Below are positions 17,038-25,173 of a stretch of 32,322 nt of DNA, piece by piece (the stretch's first letter is position 1; each line of letters begins with the position of its first letter). The notes under the pieces were generated by a model. It did no database searches, had not been told where the DNA came from, and saw only the letters and a list, made by a program, of their open reading frames with translations. The stretch comes from Bacteroidales bacterium (GTDB taxonomy: Bacteria; Bacteroidota; Bacteroidia; Bacteroidales; P3), in NCBI GenBank assembly GCA_017469625.1, contig JAFUGA010000052.1, positions 1 through 32,322 on the forward strand, written 5' to 3'. Made by a program: the position numbers and the translations under genes.

Positions 17038-18285
17038 ATGAAAAAACTAGTTATCGCGATTGCATTTGTACTTACAGCTGGTACAATGTTCGCACAAGAC
17101 CAGACAAGACAAAGATGGTCAAACTTTGAAACTAATCGTTTCATTGACAATTGGGACATCTCTCTTGGTGCTGGCGTTCAAACTATGTTCGTTCTTCCTA
17201 ACGAGAAAGACGGATATGACCTAAATCCAGAAGGATTTGGTAAAGACTTCACTTTAGCAATAGACGCTGCTTTGACAAAATGGGTTACACCTATTATCGG
17301 AGTAAGATTGGGCTTTGCTGGTTTAGGTTACACAAACTATTTCAACAGTGCTACAACTGAAAGCAACAAAAACGAGAACAAGTACTGGACTCTACACGGT
17401 GATTTGATGATGAACCTTACTAACTGGATTTGCGGTTACAGACACAACAGAACTTACAATGCTATATTGTTTGTTGGAGTTGGTTACGGTTCTTCTGTTT
17501 TAGATGATGACAACGCTATAGACCCAGATAATGGTGTAAATAGAGAATGGTTAATGCCTGTAGGTTTGATAAACAGATTCCGTCTAAGCGATGCTTGGAG
17601 TTTAAATATCGAACTTAGAGACCTTATCGTTAGAAACGCTTTCTCTAACTACGGTAACAACGTTAATGGTCCTGCATCAAGCGAATACGGTGCAGCAAAC
17701 ATCCTTTCAGTTACTGCTGGTGTTACATACAGATTTGGTAGCAAAGACAACTTCAAATCAAGAAACTTTGTTGCTTATGCTCCTATAGACAAATCTGCTT
17801 TTGACAACAGAATAGCTTCTTTGGAAAAAGACCTTCAAAATGAAAAAGACCAAAATGCTGAATACCAAAGACAACTTGAAAGATACAAGAAAGCTTTGGA
17901 CGAAGAAACAAGAGCAAAGAACGAAGCATTAGCAAAAGCTGCTAAAAACAATCCTGTAATGGTTAATGACGATGTTACTTTGAGCATATTCTTCCCTATA
18001 GGAAGTGCTGAAGTTTCTGACAAGAACCAAGTTAATATCCAATACATGGCAGACGTTATTAAAGCTTCTAAATCAAGCAAAGTTTATACAGTAACAGGTT
18101 ATGCTGACAAAGCAACAGGTTCTGAAAACAGAAACCTTGAACTTTCTCAACAAAGAGCTGAAGCTGTAAGAGATGCTTTAATCAATGCTGGTGTTGATGC
18201 TAACAAAGTTAAAGTTGATTACAAAGGATGTTCTATCCAACCATTTGAAAAAGATTATCTAAACAGAGTTGCTATCATCAAATAG
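17038..18285 (+). CDS. OmpA family outer membrane protein
   Basis: A 415-residue protein with a signal peptide (MKKLVIAIAFVLTAGTMFAQ), an N-terminal beta-barrel at about 25-240, a charged coiled-coil at about 255-300 (IASLEKDLQNEKDQNAEYQRQ...) and a C-terminal OmpA domain at about 315-415. The OmpA domain has LSIFFPIGSAEV, then VTGYADKATG and the ENRNLELSQQRAEAVRDAL peptidoglycan-binding helix. The barrel sits in the outer membrane and the C-terminal domain holds the cell wall. Codon use and a clean long leader suggest high expression. It has its own promoter and a strong terminator 30 bp downstream. Confidence 0.95.
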   Translation: MKKLVIAIAFVLTAGTMFAQDQTRQRWSNFETNRFIDNWDISLGAGVQTMFVLPNEKDGYDLNPEGFGKDFTLAIDAALTKWVTPIIGVRLGFAGLGYTNYFNSATTESNKNENKYWTLHGDLMMNLTNWICGYRHNRTYNAILFVGVGYGSSVLDDDNAIDPDNGVNREWLMPVGLINRFRLSDAWSLNIELRDLIVRNAFSNYGNNVNGPASSEYGAANILSVTAGVTYRFGSKDNFKSRNFVAYAPIDKSAFDNRIASLEKDLQNEKDQNAEYQRQLERYKKALDEETRAKNEALAKAAKNNPVMVNDDVTLSIFFPIGSAEVSDKNQVNIQYMADVIKASKSSKVYTVTGYADKATGSENRNLELSQQRAEAVRDALINAGVDANKVKVDYKGCSIQPFEKDYLNRVAIIK

Positions 18286-18315
18286 TAATTGTTTAAATAT
18301 ATAATCAACAAAATG

Positions 18316-18350
18316 AAAGGTTGTCTTTTGGACAACCTTTCTTATTTTTA
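18316..18350 (+). terminator. Intrinsic terminator after OmpA
   Basis: AAAGGTTGTC (18316-18325), loop TTTTG, GACAACCTTT (18331-18340), followed by CTTATTTTTA. It lies 30 bp past the OmpA stop. Confidence 0.85.
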
Positions 18351-18439
18351 TAAAGTGTGTAAATAATGCTATTTCTTTAGAATATAAACATCTATTATCT
18401 TAGTATAAAATCCTTTTTTCTACATAGAAAGATATGCTA

Positions 18440-20368
18440 TTATTTTTTATTCTCCTCATCTAAATCCATAGACAATTCTTCCCACTCTTCCATAAGTTTA
18501 TTTAAGGAATCTTTCTTGGTCTGATAGTCATTGTAAAAAGAATTATCTTGTAATCCATCTGCTATCTTTAATTCCATATTAGACAACTCATCTTCTTTCT
18601 TTGTTATCTCTTCTTCTAATTTATTTAATCTATTTCTCTTCTTTCTCTGTGCTTTTTCCCTTTCTTTATTTTCTTCAAATAGACGTTTATTTTCAGAAAT
18701 CTCTGCCTTCTTTGTAGGAGTTTGCTGTTTTGTTCTTAGATTTAGTTCATCTAAATCCTGTATCTTTTTCTGGTCTAAATACTCAAATATATCGCAATGA
18801 TATTCTTTTATTCCCTTGTTCTTAAACTCGTAAAGTATATCTGTAAGTCCTTGCAAGAAATCCCTATCGTGAGAAACTAAAATAAAACTTCCAGTATAAT
18901 CCAACAAAGCACTCTTTAATATATCCTTTGAAATCAAATCCAAATGGTTTGTAGGCTCGTCCAAAACAAGAAGATTTACTTCACTCAACAATAGTTTTGC
19001 TAAAGCCAATCTTGTTTTCTCTCCACCAGAAAGCACTTTCACTTTTTTGTCTATATCTTCATCGCCAAACAAAAAACTACCTAAAATATTTCTTATCTTA
19101 GTCCTCATCTCTCCTACTGCAATCTCGTCTATAGTTTCAAAGACTGTCTTTTCTCCGTCCAAAAGTGCCGCCTGATTTTGTGCGAAATAACCTATCTTCA
19201 CATTATGTCCCAAAGTAAAAACACCTTCATAATCCTGCAACTCACCAACAATGATTTTTGATAAAGTACTCTTTCCCTCTCCATTCTTACCTATGAAAGC
19301 CACCTTTTGATTTCTCTCAAGTATAAAGTTGATATTCTTCAACACCTGTTTATTTTCATAAGATTTAGACAAGTTTTTCATTTCCAAAACTATCTTCCCC
19401 GAATGTGGAGCAGGTGGAAACCTAAAATGAATAGAAGAAGTATCTACATCATCTACTTCTATCCTATCCATCTTATCTAACATCTTTATCTTACTTTGAA
19501 CTTGTTTGGCTTTTGTGGCTTTGTATCTGAAACGTTCTATAAACTTTTCTATCTCTAATATTTGCCTTTGTTGGTTTATCATCTGAGAATTTTGAGATTC
19601 TATCATCTTTTGATGCAACTCACAATAAGCAGAATAATTCACCTTGTAATCATAAATCTTTCCAGCCGTTATTTCTATGGTGCGATTTGTTATATTATCC
19701 AAAAAACATCTATCATGGGAAACCAAAACTATTGCTCCGTAATACTGAATTAGGAAATTCTCCAACCAAGTTATAGATTCTATATCCAAATGATTAGTAG
19801 GTTCGTCAAGCAGAATAAGGTTTGGTTTTTTCAAAAGTATTTTTGCCAATTCTACTCTCATCTGCCAACCACTACTAAACTCAGTCATACTCCTCTGAAA
19901 GTCCTCTCTAACGAAACCTAATCCTAATAAAACTTTCTCTGTTTGAGAATCGGCGTTGGTAATATCCAAAAGCATCAAACGTTCGTTCAGTTCGCTTTGT
20001 TCCTCTATAAGTTTAGCATATTCTTTTGAAGTATAATCCTCTCTTTGTAAAAGAGTTTCGTTTATGTTGTCAAGTTTCTGTTGTATCTTTTTTATATCGT
20101 CAAAAGCCTTTTTTGCTTCCTGAAATACCGTTGTTTCAGAAGATGGTATCATCTCTTGAGGCAAATAACCTATGGTTTGATTTTTACTTATTACTATATT
20201 GCCTCCATCGGGTGAAATATGGGAAGAAATAATCTTTAAAAGTGTAGATTTTCCTGCACCATTCTTTCCTACCAACCCTATCCTATCTCTATCACCTATT
20301 GTAAAAGAAACGTTGTCAAAAAGTTTATTACCACCAAAGAATATAGAAATATCGTTTATCGTTATCAT
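18440..20368 (-). CDS. ABC-F family ATPase
   Basis: A 642-residue soluble protein with two ABC modules: Walker A GLVGKNGAGKST at about 33-44 and FIGKNGEGKST near 360, two LDEPTNHLD boxes, and a complete LSGGEKTRLALAKLLL signature in the second half. The two halves are joined by a charged helical linker typical of ABC-F, and a C-terminal coiled coil (about 550-640, rich in Lys and Glu) follows, as in Uup and related types. ABC-F proteins act on the ribosome as translation factors or antibiotic-protection proteins rather than in transport. The subtype cannot be settled here. No separate promoter is evident. The hairpin that ends tonB lies 24 nt before its ATG, which could allow read-through control. 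Confidence 0.93.
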   Translation of the reverse strand: MITINDISIFFGGNKLFDNVSFTIGDRDRIGLVGKNGAGKSTLLKIISSHISPDGGNIVISKNQTIGYLPQEMIPSSETTVFQEAKKAFDDIKKIQQKLDNINETLLQREDYTSKEYAKLIEEQSELNERLMLLDITNADSQTEKVLLGLGFVREDFQRSMTEFSSGWQMRVELAKILLKKPNLILLDEPTNHLDIESITWLENFLIQYYGAIVLVSHDRCFLDNITNRTIEITAGKIYDYKVNYSAYCELHQKMIESQNSQMINQQRQILEIEKFIERFRYKATKAKQVQSKIKMLDKMDRIEVDDVDTSSIHFRFPPAPHSGKIVLEMKNLSKSYENKQVLKNINFILERNQKVAFIGKNGEGKSTLSKIIVGELQDYEGVFTLGHNVKIGYFAQNQAALLDGEKTVFETIDEIAVGEMRTKIRNILGSFLFGDEDIDKKVKVLSGGEKTRLALAKLLLSEVNLLVLDEPTNHLDLISKDILKSALLDYTGSFILVSHDRDFLQGLTDILYEFKNKGIKEYHCDIFEYLDQKKIQDLDELNLRTKQQTPTKKAEISENKRLFEENKEREKAQRKKRNRLNKLEEEITKKEDELSNMELKIADGLQDNSFYNDYQTKKDSLNKLMEEWEELSMDLDEENKK

Positions 20369-20386
20369 AATCTGTTTATTTATTTA

Positions 20387-20422
20387 TCAAAAAAGACGAG
20401 AGCAAATATTTTCTCTCGTCTT
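20387..20422 (-). terminator. Hairpin terminator between tonB and the ABC-F gene
   Basis: On the minus strand AAGACGAGAG, a ten-base loop and CTCTCGTCTT (arms at 20413-20422 and 20393-20402) are followed by TTTT. It ends tonB but sits in the immediate leader of the ABC-F gene, so it may work as an attenuator. Confidence 0.75.
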
Positions 20423-20444
20423 ATGTATGCTTTGTATTATTGTC

Positions 20445-21140
20445 TTACTGTAATTGGAAATTAACAGGAAGATTGAATTGCTGACGTACTGTCTTTCCTC
20501 TTTGTTTTGCAGGTTTCCATTTTGGCATAGATTTTACAACTCTTACAGCCTCTTCTCCACAACCTGAACCTATATCACGCAAAACTCTAACATCTGTTAT
20601 AGAACCGTCTTTCTCTACAACGAAAGTTACGAACACTTTTCCTTGTGTTCCTGTTTCCTTTGCTTGAGGAGGGTATTTTAGGTTTTCAGAAAGATATTTA
20701 GAAAGGGCTTCCATACCACCAGGGAAACTACTTTGTTCCTCTACTACAGTGAATATAGTCCTTTCACCCTCATCTTCTACTTCAACTTCTTCCTTAACCT
20801 CTACTGTAGGAATAAAAATATCTCCGTTTTCAGTATTCTCAAAGTTATCTATTGAGAACTCGTTTTTCAACTCTACATCGTCATCTACTATTTCAAACTC
20901 TGTAGTTTGTTGTTGCTGTGGTTCTTCTGGTGGAGTTTCAGGTTCTTCTCTCTCGGTTTGAATAACCATTTCCTCCATTTGAGCAACCTCTTGTGTTACT
21001 TGAACTGTTTCGGCTTCTTTGTCGTAAGATTTCCACTCAAAAGCCAATATAACAATTGCCAATGTAAGCACCAAACCTGCTTCTAAAAAGATACCTTTGG
21101 TCTTTTCAAGGTTCGCTTTTTCTGATTTCTTTGCTTCCAT
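20445..21140 (-). CDS. tonB: TonB family energy transducer
   Basis: A 231-residue protein with one membrane helix at about 17-36 after a short basic cytoplasmic tail, then an acidic and proline-containing periplasmic linker (about 50-75 with EREEPETPPEEPQQQQ). The C-terminal TonB domain at about 138-231 shows FPGGMEALSKYLSENLKYPPQA, GKVFVTFVVEKDGSITDVRVLRDIG and WKPAKQRGKTVRQQFNLPVNF. It would pass the energy of the proton gradient to TonB-dependent outer membrane transporters, together with ExbB and ExbD, which are not in the window. This is the short, single-helix type common in Bacteroidota. A good promoter candidate lies 44 nt upstream. Confidence 0.92.
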   Translation of the reverse strand: MEAKKSEKANLEKTKGIFLEAGLVLTLAIVILAFEWKSYDKEAETVQVTQEVAQMEEMVIQTEREEPETPPEEPQQQQTTEFEIVDDDVELKNEFSIDNFENTENGDIFIPTVEVKEEVEVEDEGERTIFTVVEEQSSFPGGMEALSKYLSENLKYPPQAKETGTQGKVFVTFVVEKDGSITDVRVLRDIGSGCGEEAVRVVKSMPKWKPAKQRGKTVRQQFNLPVNFQLQ

Positions 21141-21183
21141 ATCCGTATATTTTTAAATTATTATCTAATCTTATTTCAAGTTG

Positions 21184-21213
21184 CTAAATTACAACTTTTT
21201 TACTAAATCACAA
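21184..21213 (-). promoter_or_regulatory. Promoter candidate of tonB
   Basis: On the minus strand TTG (21211-21213), a 19-bp spacer and TAATTTAG (21184-21191). The -7 box differs from TAnnTTTG at one position. It starts a leader of about 40 nt. Confidence 0.45.
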
Positions 21214-21277
21214 TATTTTTTAGTAAAATTTTGTTTTGTCTCTTATTTTTGTTCTAAAACTCAGGTATAAAAAAAAC

Positions 21278-22957
21278 TTAATAAGAAAAACTACTTCCGC
21301 CCAAAAACTCTCGCATAACTGAGGTTGGAGGTATGGATTCTGGTGAAATAGCAACAAAATTATTCAAAAAATCCAACATTCTTCTTGCATTAGCGTATGC
21401 AGGTGAATTTTTAGGAACTTGCAACAACAAAGGCTCGCAATAAGTCTTCAAAACACCTATTTCGTACAAAAGAGAAGAATTGAAAATACTGTCTGCATTT
21501 TCTTGGAATGGGAATATATGCCTTTCCTCTCCTTTTCTCACACTTTTCCACATAAGCAAGGTTCTTTCAGCACTTGCTCCCCTATAGTTATGGTCCCTTA
21601 CTATTCTTCTTATTAGTCTATTGTCTCTCGTACTTATAAGATTGTGTTTATCCAATGCTATCTGTGTAAGTGCAGAAACAAAAACAAAATATTTATTCTT
21701 TCGTGGTATTTCCTTAGAAAGTTTAGGGTTCAAAGCATGTATTCCTTCTATTATGACTATGTTTTCTTCTGTCATTTTTATAGTTTTACCTGTCTTTTCT
21801 CTTTCTCCTGTAACAAAATTGAAACGAGGCAATTCTATTTCTTCTCCATTCATCAACTGCTTCATCTGTTTAGAAAAGAAATCCAAATCTAAAGCCTCAA
21901 GACACTCAAAGTCATAATCTCCGTTCTCGTCTTTAGGTGTGTGTTCTCTGTCGTGGAAATAGTCGTCCAAAGATATTTGCAGAGGTTTTATTCCTAAGAC
22001 CATCAACTGTGTAGCAAGTCTTCTGCACGATGTAGTCTTACCTGAAGAAGATGGACCTGCGAGAAATATAAACCTTACGTTGTCTTTCTTCTTGTATATA
22101 GCGTCTGCTATCTGTGCGTATTTCTTTTCGTGCAGTGCTTCTGAAACCTGTATAATTTGGTTGGCGTAACCCAATTCTACTGCCTTATTTAGTGTAGTTA
22201 TATAAGGAGTTCCAAGAATGTTTACCCAATTTTGATGTTCCTGAAAGATAGAAAACATCTTCTTTTGGTTGTTTGGCTGAGATACTTTTTCATTGTTTTG
22301 TTCCGTATCTGGCATAAGGATTATAAATCCTTTTTCATACGGTTGTATATCCCAAACATTAAGATAAGAGGTTGAAGGTACCATTTCAAAAAAGAAAGAA
22401 TTAACAGTATCTCCCAAAATATCTATATCTGTATATAAGGTTCTGCGTGAATGAATTAGTTGTGCTTTTTGTTTCAAACCTACTTTCTCAAAGAGTTCTT
22501 CTGCTTCTTGGCTCAGCATAACCTTTCTTTCAAACGGCAAATCCTCTTCTACCAACTCCCACATTCTTTTCTTCAGTTTTTCTACAAAAACTTCTATATC
22601 TACTTCTAAATTATCCACCTCCGCATAATAACCCCCTGTCATAGAATGTAATACATTTAGTTCTGCTTTATGAAAAGTATCTTTCAAAGCCTTATATACC
22701 AACATCATAAGAGAACATTGGTACATCTTTCTTCCAAAAATATTATTTATATCAAAGAATTCTACAGTCTTAGGAAAGTACATACGATAGTAAAGGTTTT
22801 GCACCTTGTTATTAACGCAAGCACCCAAGATTTTTTCTTGAGATTTCAAACCTGTAAAACTTATAACATCTTTCAGAGTCATACCCGAAGGAACGAGAAT
22901 TTTCGTTTGGGTATTCACACAATTAATTTCTACCATTTGTTTTACGTCAGTATTCAT
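21278..22957 (-). CDS. TGS-domain nucleoside (uridine-type) kinase
   Basis: A 559-residue protein with an N-terminal TGS-like domain (about 8-70), a threonyl-tRNA-synthetase-like second additional domain at about 75-190 (HSMTGGYYAE and similar), and a C-terminal P-loop kinase domain from about 280. The kinase has Walker A GPSSSGKTT at 301-309, then ISLDDYFHDREHTPKDENG, IVIIEGIHALNP and IRRIVRDHNYRGASAERT, as in uridine kinase/phosphoribulokinase proteins. It probably phosphorylates a nucleoside such as uridine or cytidine. The fused tRNA-synthetase-like front is usual for Bacteroidales and Firmicutes members. The gene is monocistronic; no canonical promoter or terminator is evident near it. 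Confidence 0.9.
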   Translation of the reverse strand: MNTDVKQMVEINCVNTQTKILVPSGMTLKDVISFTGLKSQEKILGACVNNKVQNLYYRMYFPKTVEFFDINNIFGRKMYQCSLMMLVYKALKDTFHKAELNVLHSMTGGYYAEVDNLEVDIEVFVEKLKKRMWELVEEDLPFERKVMLSQEAEELFEKVGLKQKAQLIHSRRTLYTDIDILGDTVNSFFFEMVPSTSYLNVWDIQPYEKGFIILMPDTEQNNEKVSQPNNQKKMFSIFQEHQNWVNILGTPYITTLNKAVELGYANQIIQVSEALHEKKYAQIADAIYKKKDNVRFIFLAGPSSSGKTTSCRRLATQLMVLGIKPLQISLDDYFHDREHTPKDENGDYDFECLEALDLDFFSKQMKQLMNGEEIELPRFNFVTGEREKTGKTIKMTEENIVIIEGIHALNPKLSKEIPRKNKYFVFVSALTQIALDKHNLISTRDNRLIRRIVRDHNYRGASAERTLLMWKSVRKGEERHIFPFQENADSIFNSSLLYEIGVLKTYCEPLLLQVPKNSPAYANARRMLDFLNNFVAISPESIPPTSVMREFLGGSSFSY

Positions 22958-23088
22958 ATAATAATCTATTTTACTATTCTTTTAACGTGTAATAGAGATT
23001 GAATATTATATTTTCATATTTTTTTTCATTAAATTTTCTTACAAATAGACCAAATATGATTACTGAAAGAATAAATTTTTAAACACCT

Positions 23089-23191
23089 TATCTTTGTTTC
23101 CTCACAGCCTATTTTAGTTACACTTTGAAAAAACGAAGAATAGCAAAAACAAAAACAAATTAAATAAGATGAAAACTAAAAAAACAATATA
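23089..23191 (+). other. Promoter-like box with a seven-codon frame, antisense to the sigma/barrel 3' end
   Basis: TATCTTTG at 23089-23096 is followed by a leader and a seven-codon frame, ATG at 23168 encoding MKTKKTI, then TAA. The first residues resemble those of lipoprotein A (MKTKKIKI). It may be the stub of a lost lipoprotein gene, a leader peptide, or chance. No -33 element is clear. The rest of 22958-23207 shows nothing else. Confidence 0.25.
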
Positions 23192-23207
23192 AGAGATAAA
23201 GCAAAGA

Positions 23208-24728
23208 TTATAGTTTTATTCTTAAACCAATAGGTAAGTTAAAGTTTAAATTATTCTTCCTTAGGTACATAGAAACGTTATCTGAATTATCTAAATAATA
23301 ATTTAACTGTGGTTGAAAGAAAATATCAAATCTATTATTTATCTTGTAACTAACACCTAAGGAAAACGAGAAAAAGCATTGTGGTTTGGCTTTTGTATTT
23401 TCCTGCTTTTTGATTGGCAAATCTTCGTACAAAAATTTGGTTTGCATAGGTATATTCACACCTATACCAAATCCTACATTGGTTTCCAAGAACTTGCTTT
23501 CTACAAAATGATATAAAGTCTTAGTTTCCAAACCTAAATAACTAACCTTGTAGGTTGCTAATCTATCTGTTTGGTAGTATATATCACTCTTGTATGTAGA
23601 ATAAACAAAATCCTCTTCCAAAGAAAATAGTTTGTTAATCCTCTTATTCAAACCCAAACTAAATGTAATAGGTATATGATATTTTATTTTCAGATTTTCT
23701 ATTGGTTCTTCTATCATTCCATTATTTATATTTTGAGGAATGGCAGGTAAAAAGTCATAAAGGTTATTAGGATTTGCATTCGAAAGGTATGATGAAAAAT
23801 CCACCTTTATAGACCATTCGTTCTTCTTTTCGTTATTTGTTGGGTAAGGATAATTTTTTGCAAGTATATTTTCAAATACTGTATCTTTGTTTTGCAGAAT
23901 TTGCTTTTCTATCTTATCGGTTAAAAGTATTTGTTCATTATCTTCTTTTTCAGACACATAAGAAGTATCATTCTCTTTCTTTGTTTTAATTTCGTAGAAC
24001 TTTGTTTTAATTTTCTCTTTCTTTGTTTTAGAAAATTCTTTCTTTGTTTCGTGAGAGTAAAACAAAGTTTTATTTTCACCTTGTAAAAATGTATTATTTT
24101 CTTGTAGAGTTTGGTGGTTTTCTAATGTTATTTGGGGTTTATCCTCTTGCATCCCTCCTCCCCAAAATCTAAACAACAAAACAACAATAAAGATTATAGA
24201 CAAACCTACCAAAGTCCAATAGGAATGAATCATAGATTTCAACATTTTCTTTGCACGAAAAAGTTGAGAAGATGACGTATTTGAGTTGATATTTAGTTTT
24301 TCGGCTATCTCTTTGTGAGAAAGTCCATCTATAGAATAAAGTTTGAAAACTTTTTTATAACCCTCGGGGAGTTTTTCTACCATATCCATCATAGTATCGT
24401 AAGATATGGTTTGGGGTTCTTCCTCTTCTGCTATAGTTTGTTCTGCTTGTAAAGTGGTAAAATCGTTTATGCCAATATCTGAAAACAGTTTCTTTTTCTC
24501 CAAATATTTTAAACAAGTATTTTTTGCAACAGAAAACATCCAAGATTCAAGTTTTCCCTTATCCTTTAAAGTGTCTATCCTCATAAGGATAGTTACGAAA
24601 GAATCCTGTACTAAATCTTTGGCAACCTCTTCATTTTTCGCATATTTCATACACAAACCGAACATACGTTTGTAGTATATTCTATATAGGCTTGCAAACT
24701 CTTGTTTATTGAAATTTTCGGTTGTCAA
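23208..24728 (-). CDS. ECF sigma factor fused to a membrane helix and an outer-membrane-barrel-like domain
   Basis: A 506-residue continuous frame. Residues 8-80 are sigma region 2 (FASLYRIYYKRMFGLCMKYA..., AKDLVQDSFVTIL, ESWMFSVAKNTCLKYL). Residues 112-166 are sigma region 4 (LPEGYKKVFKLYSIDGLSHK and EIAEKLNINSNTSSSQL), so it should bind RNA polymerase and a promoter. A single hydrophobic helix follows at 172-188. Next comes a charged linker of about 115 residues (189-303) containing five seven-residue repeats at 220-254, encoded by 21-bp DNA repeats. Residues 304-506 alternate polar and hydrophobic strands (YHIPITFSLGLNKRI, FGIGVNIPM, FSFSLGVSYKI, FNLPIGLRIKL), like a small eight-stranded outer membrane barrel. 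The start is TTG, since no upstream ATG exists in frame and the next Met (22) would cut region 2. It is last in a three-gene operon, 9 bp after lipoprotein B. Confidence 0.8.
   Translation of the reverse strand: MTTENFNKQEFASLYRIYYKRMFGLCMKYAKNEEVAKDLVQDSFVTILMRIDTLKDKGKLESWMFSVAKNTCLKYLEKKKLFSDIGINDFTTLQAEQTIAEEEEPQTISYDTMMDMVEKLPEGYKKVFKLYSIDGLSHKEIAEKLNINSNTSSSQLFRAKKMLKSMIHSYWTLVGLSIIFIVVLLFRFWGGGMQEDKPQITLENHQTLQENNTFLQGENKTLFYSHETKKEFSKTKKEKIKTKFYEIKTKKENDTSYVSEKEDNEQILLTDKIEKQILQNKDTVFENILAKNYPYPTNNEKKNEWSIKVDFSSYLSNANPNNLYDFLPAIPQNINNGMIEEPIENLKIKYHIPITFSLGLNKRINKLFSLEEDFVYSTYKSDIYYQTDRLATYKVSYLGLETKTLYHFVESKFLETNVGFGIGVNIPMQTKFLYEDLPIKKQENTKAKPQCFFSFSLGVSYKINNRFDIFFQPQLNYYLDNSDNVSMYLRKNNLNFNLPIGLRIKL
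23975..24075. repeat. 21-bp repeat array inside the sigma/barrel gene
   Basis: Core C positions are at 23979, 24000, 24021, 24042 and 24063, all exactly 21 bp apart. The first four read CTTTG and the last CAAAG on the plus strand. Because 21 is a multiple of three, the array stays in frame and gives heptads such as ETKKEFS and KTKKEKI at residues 227-240. The unit order and spacers match array B at 11772-11830. Confidence 0.9.
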
Positions 24729-24737
24729 TGTGAAAAA

Positions 24738-25163
24738 TTATTCTATAGGTTGTACTTTCAGAATTTCTATCATACACTTTTTCCTACAATCAGTGTCATG
24801 AAAAACACCTTCTACTTCATCTCTTATATTGCAATAGATATTCGCACGCAAAGAACCATCTTTGAAAGTATAGTTTTTCAATTTAGAAGGATTGCAAACA
24901 TAATAAGTCATATAATTTGAAGAAAAACAACCATCAATTCTTTGCATTACAGTATAGTCATCTCCGTATTTGTATATTACTATAGAGGTTAAATCTGTAG
25001 ATTCTGGTTTGGTGGTATCCGTATTTTTCAGCCAAACACCTTTATTCAAAATCTTTGTTGTGCAGTATTCACAATCATCACCGTCTTCACAAGAGATAAA
25101 AACAGCACTTGGAAACAATGATATAACAAGCAAAATTATAAATCTTAAGTTTTTCATATTCAA
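24738..25163 (-). CDS. Small cysteine-containing lipoprotein B
   Basis: A 141-residue protein with a lipoprotein signal (MNMKNLRFIILLVISLFPSA, then VFISC with the lipid-bearing Cys25). Directly after it comes the acidic run EDGDDCEYC. Acidic residues just after the lipid cysteine resemble surface-export signals of Bacteroidota lipoproteins, so it could face outward; this is inference. The mature part has several further cysteines (CEYC near the start, and GC, VC, YC, DC and KC spread to the C-terminus), which suggests disulfides in the envelope. No family is recognised. It follows lipoprotein A by 10 bp and precedes the sigma/barrel gene by 9 bp. It could start at Met1 or Met3. Confidence 0.75.
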   Translation of the reverse strand: MNMKNLRFIILLVISLFPSAVFISCEDGDDCEYCTTKILNKGVWLKNTDTTKPESTDLTSIVIYKYGDDYTVMQRIDGCFSSNYMTYYVCNPSKLKNYTFKDGSLRANIYCNIRDEVEGVFHDTDCRKKCMIEILKVQPIE

Positions 25164-25173
25164 AGTATTTTAT

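Noticed and set aside
23208-24728. The sigma/barrel fusion as a frameshift or assembly artefact
   Set aside because: The frame is open through the membrane helix and the linker without odd homopolymers at the junction near residues 166-190; a read check would settle it, but nothing in the sequence points to an error.
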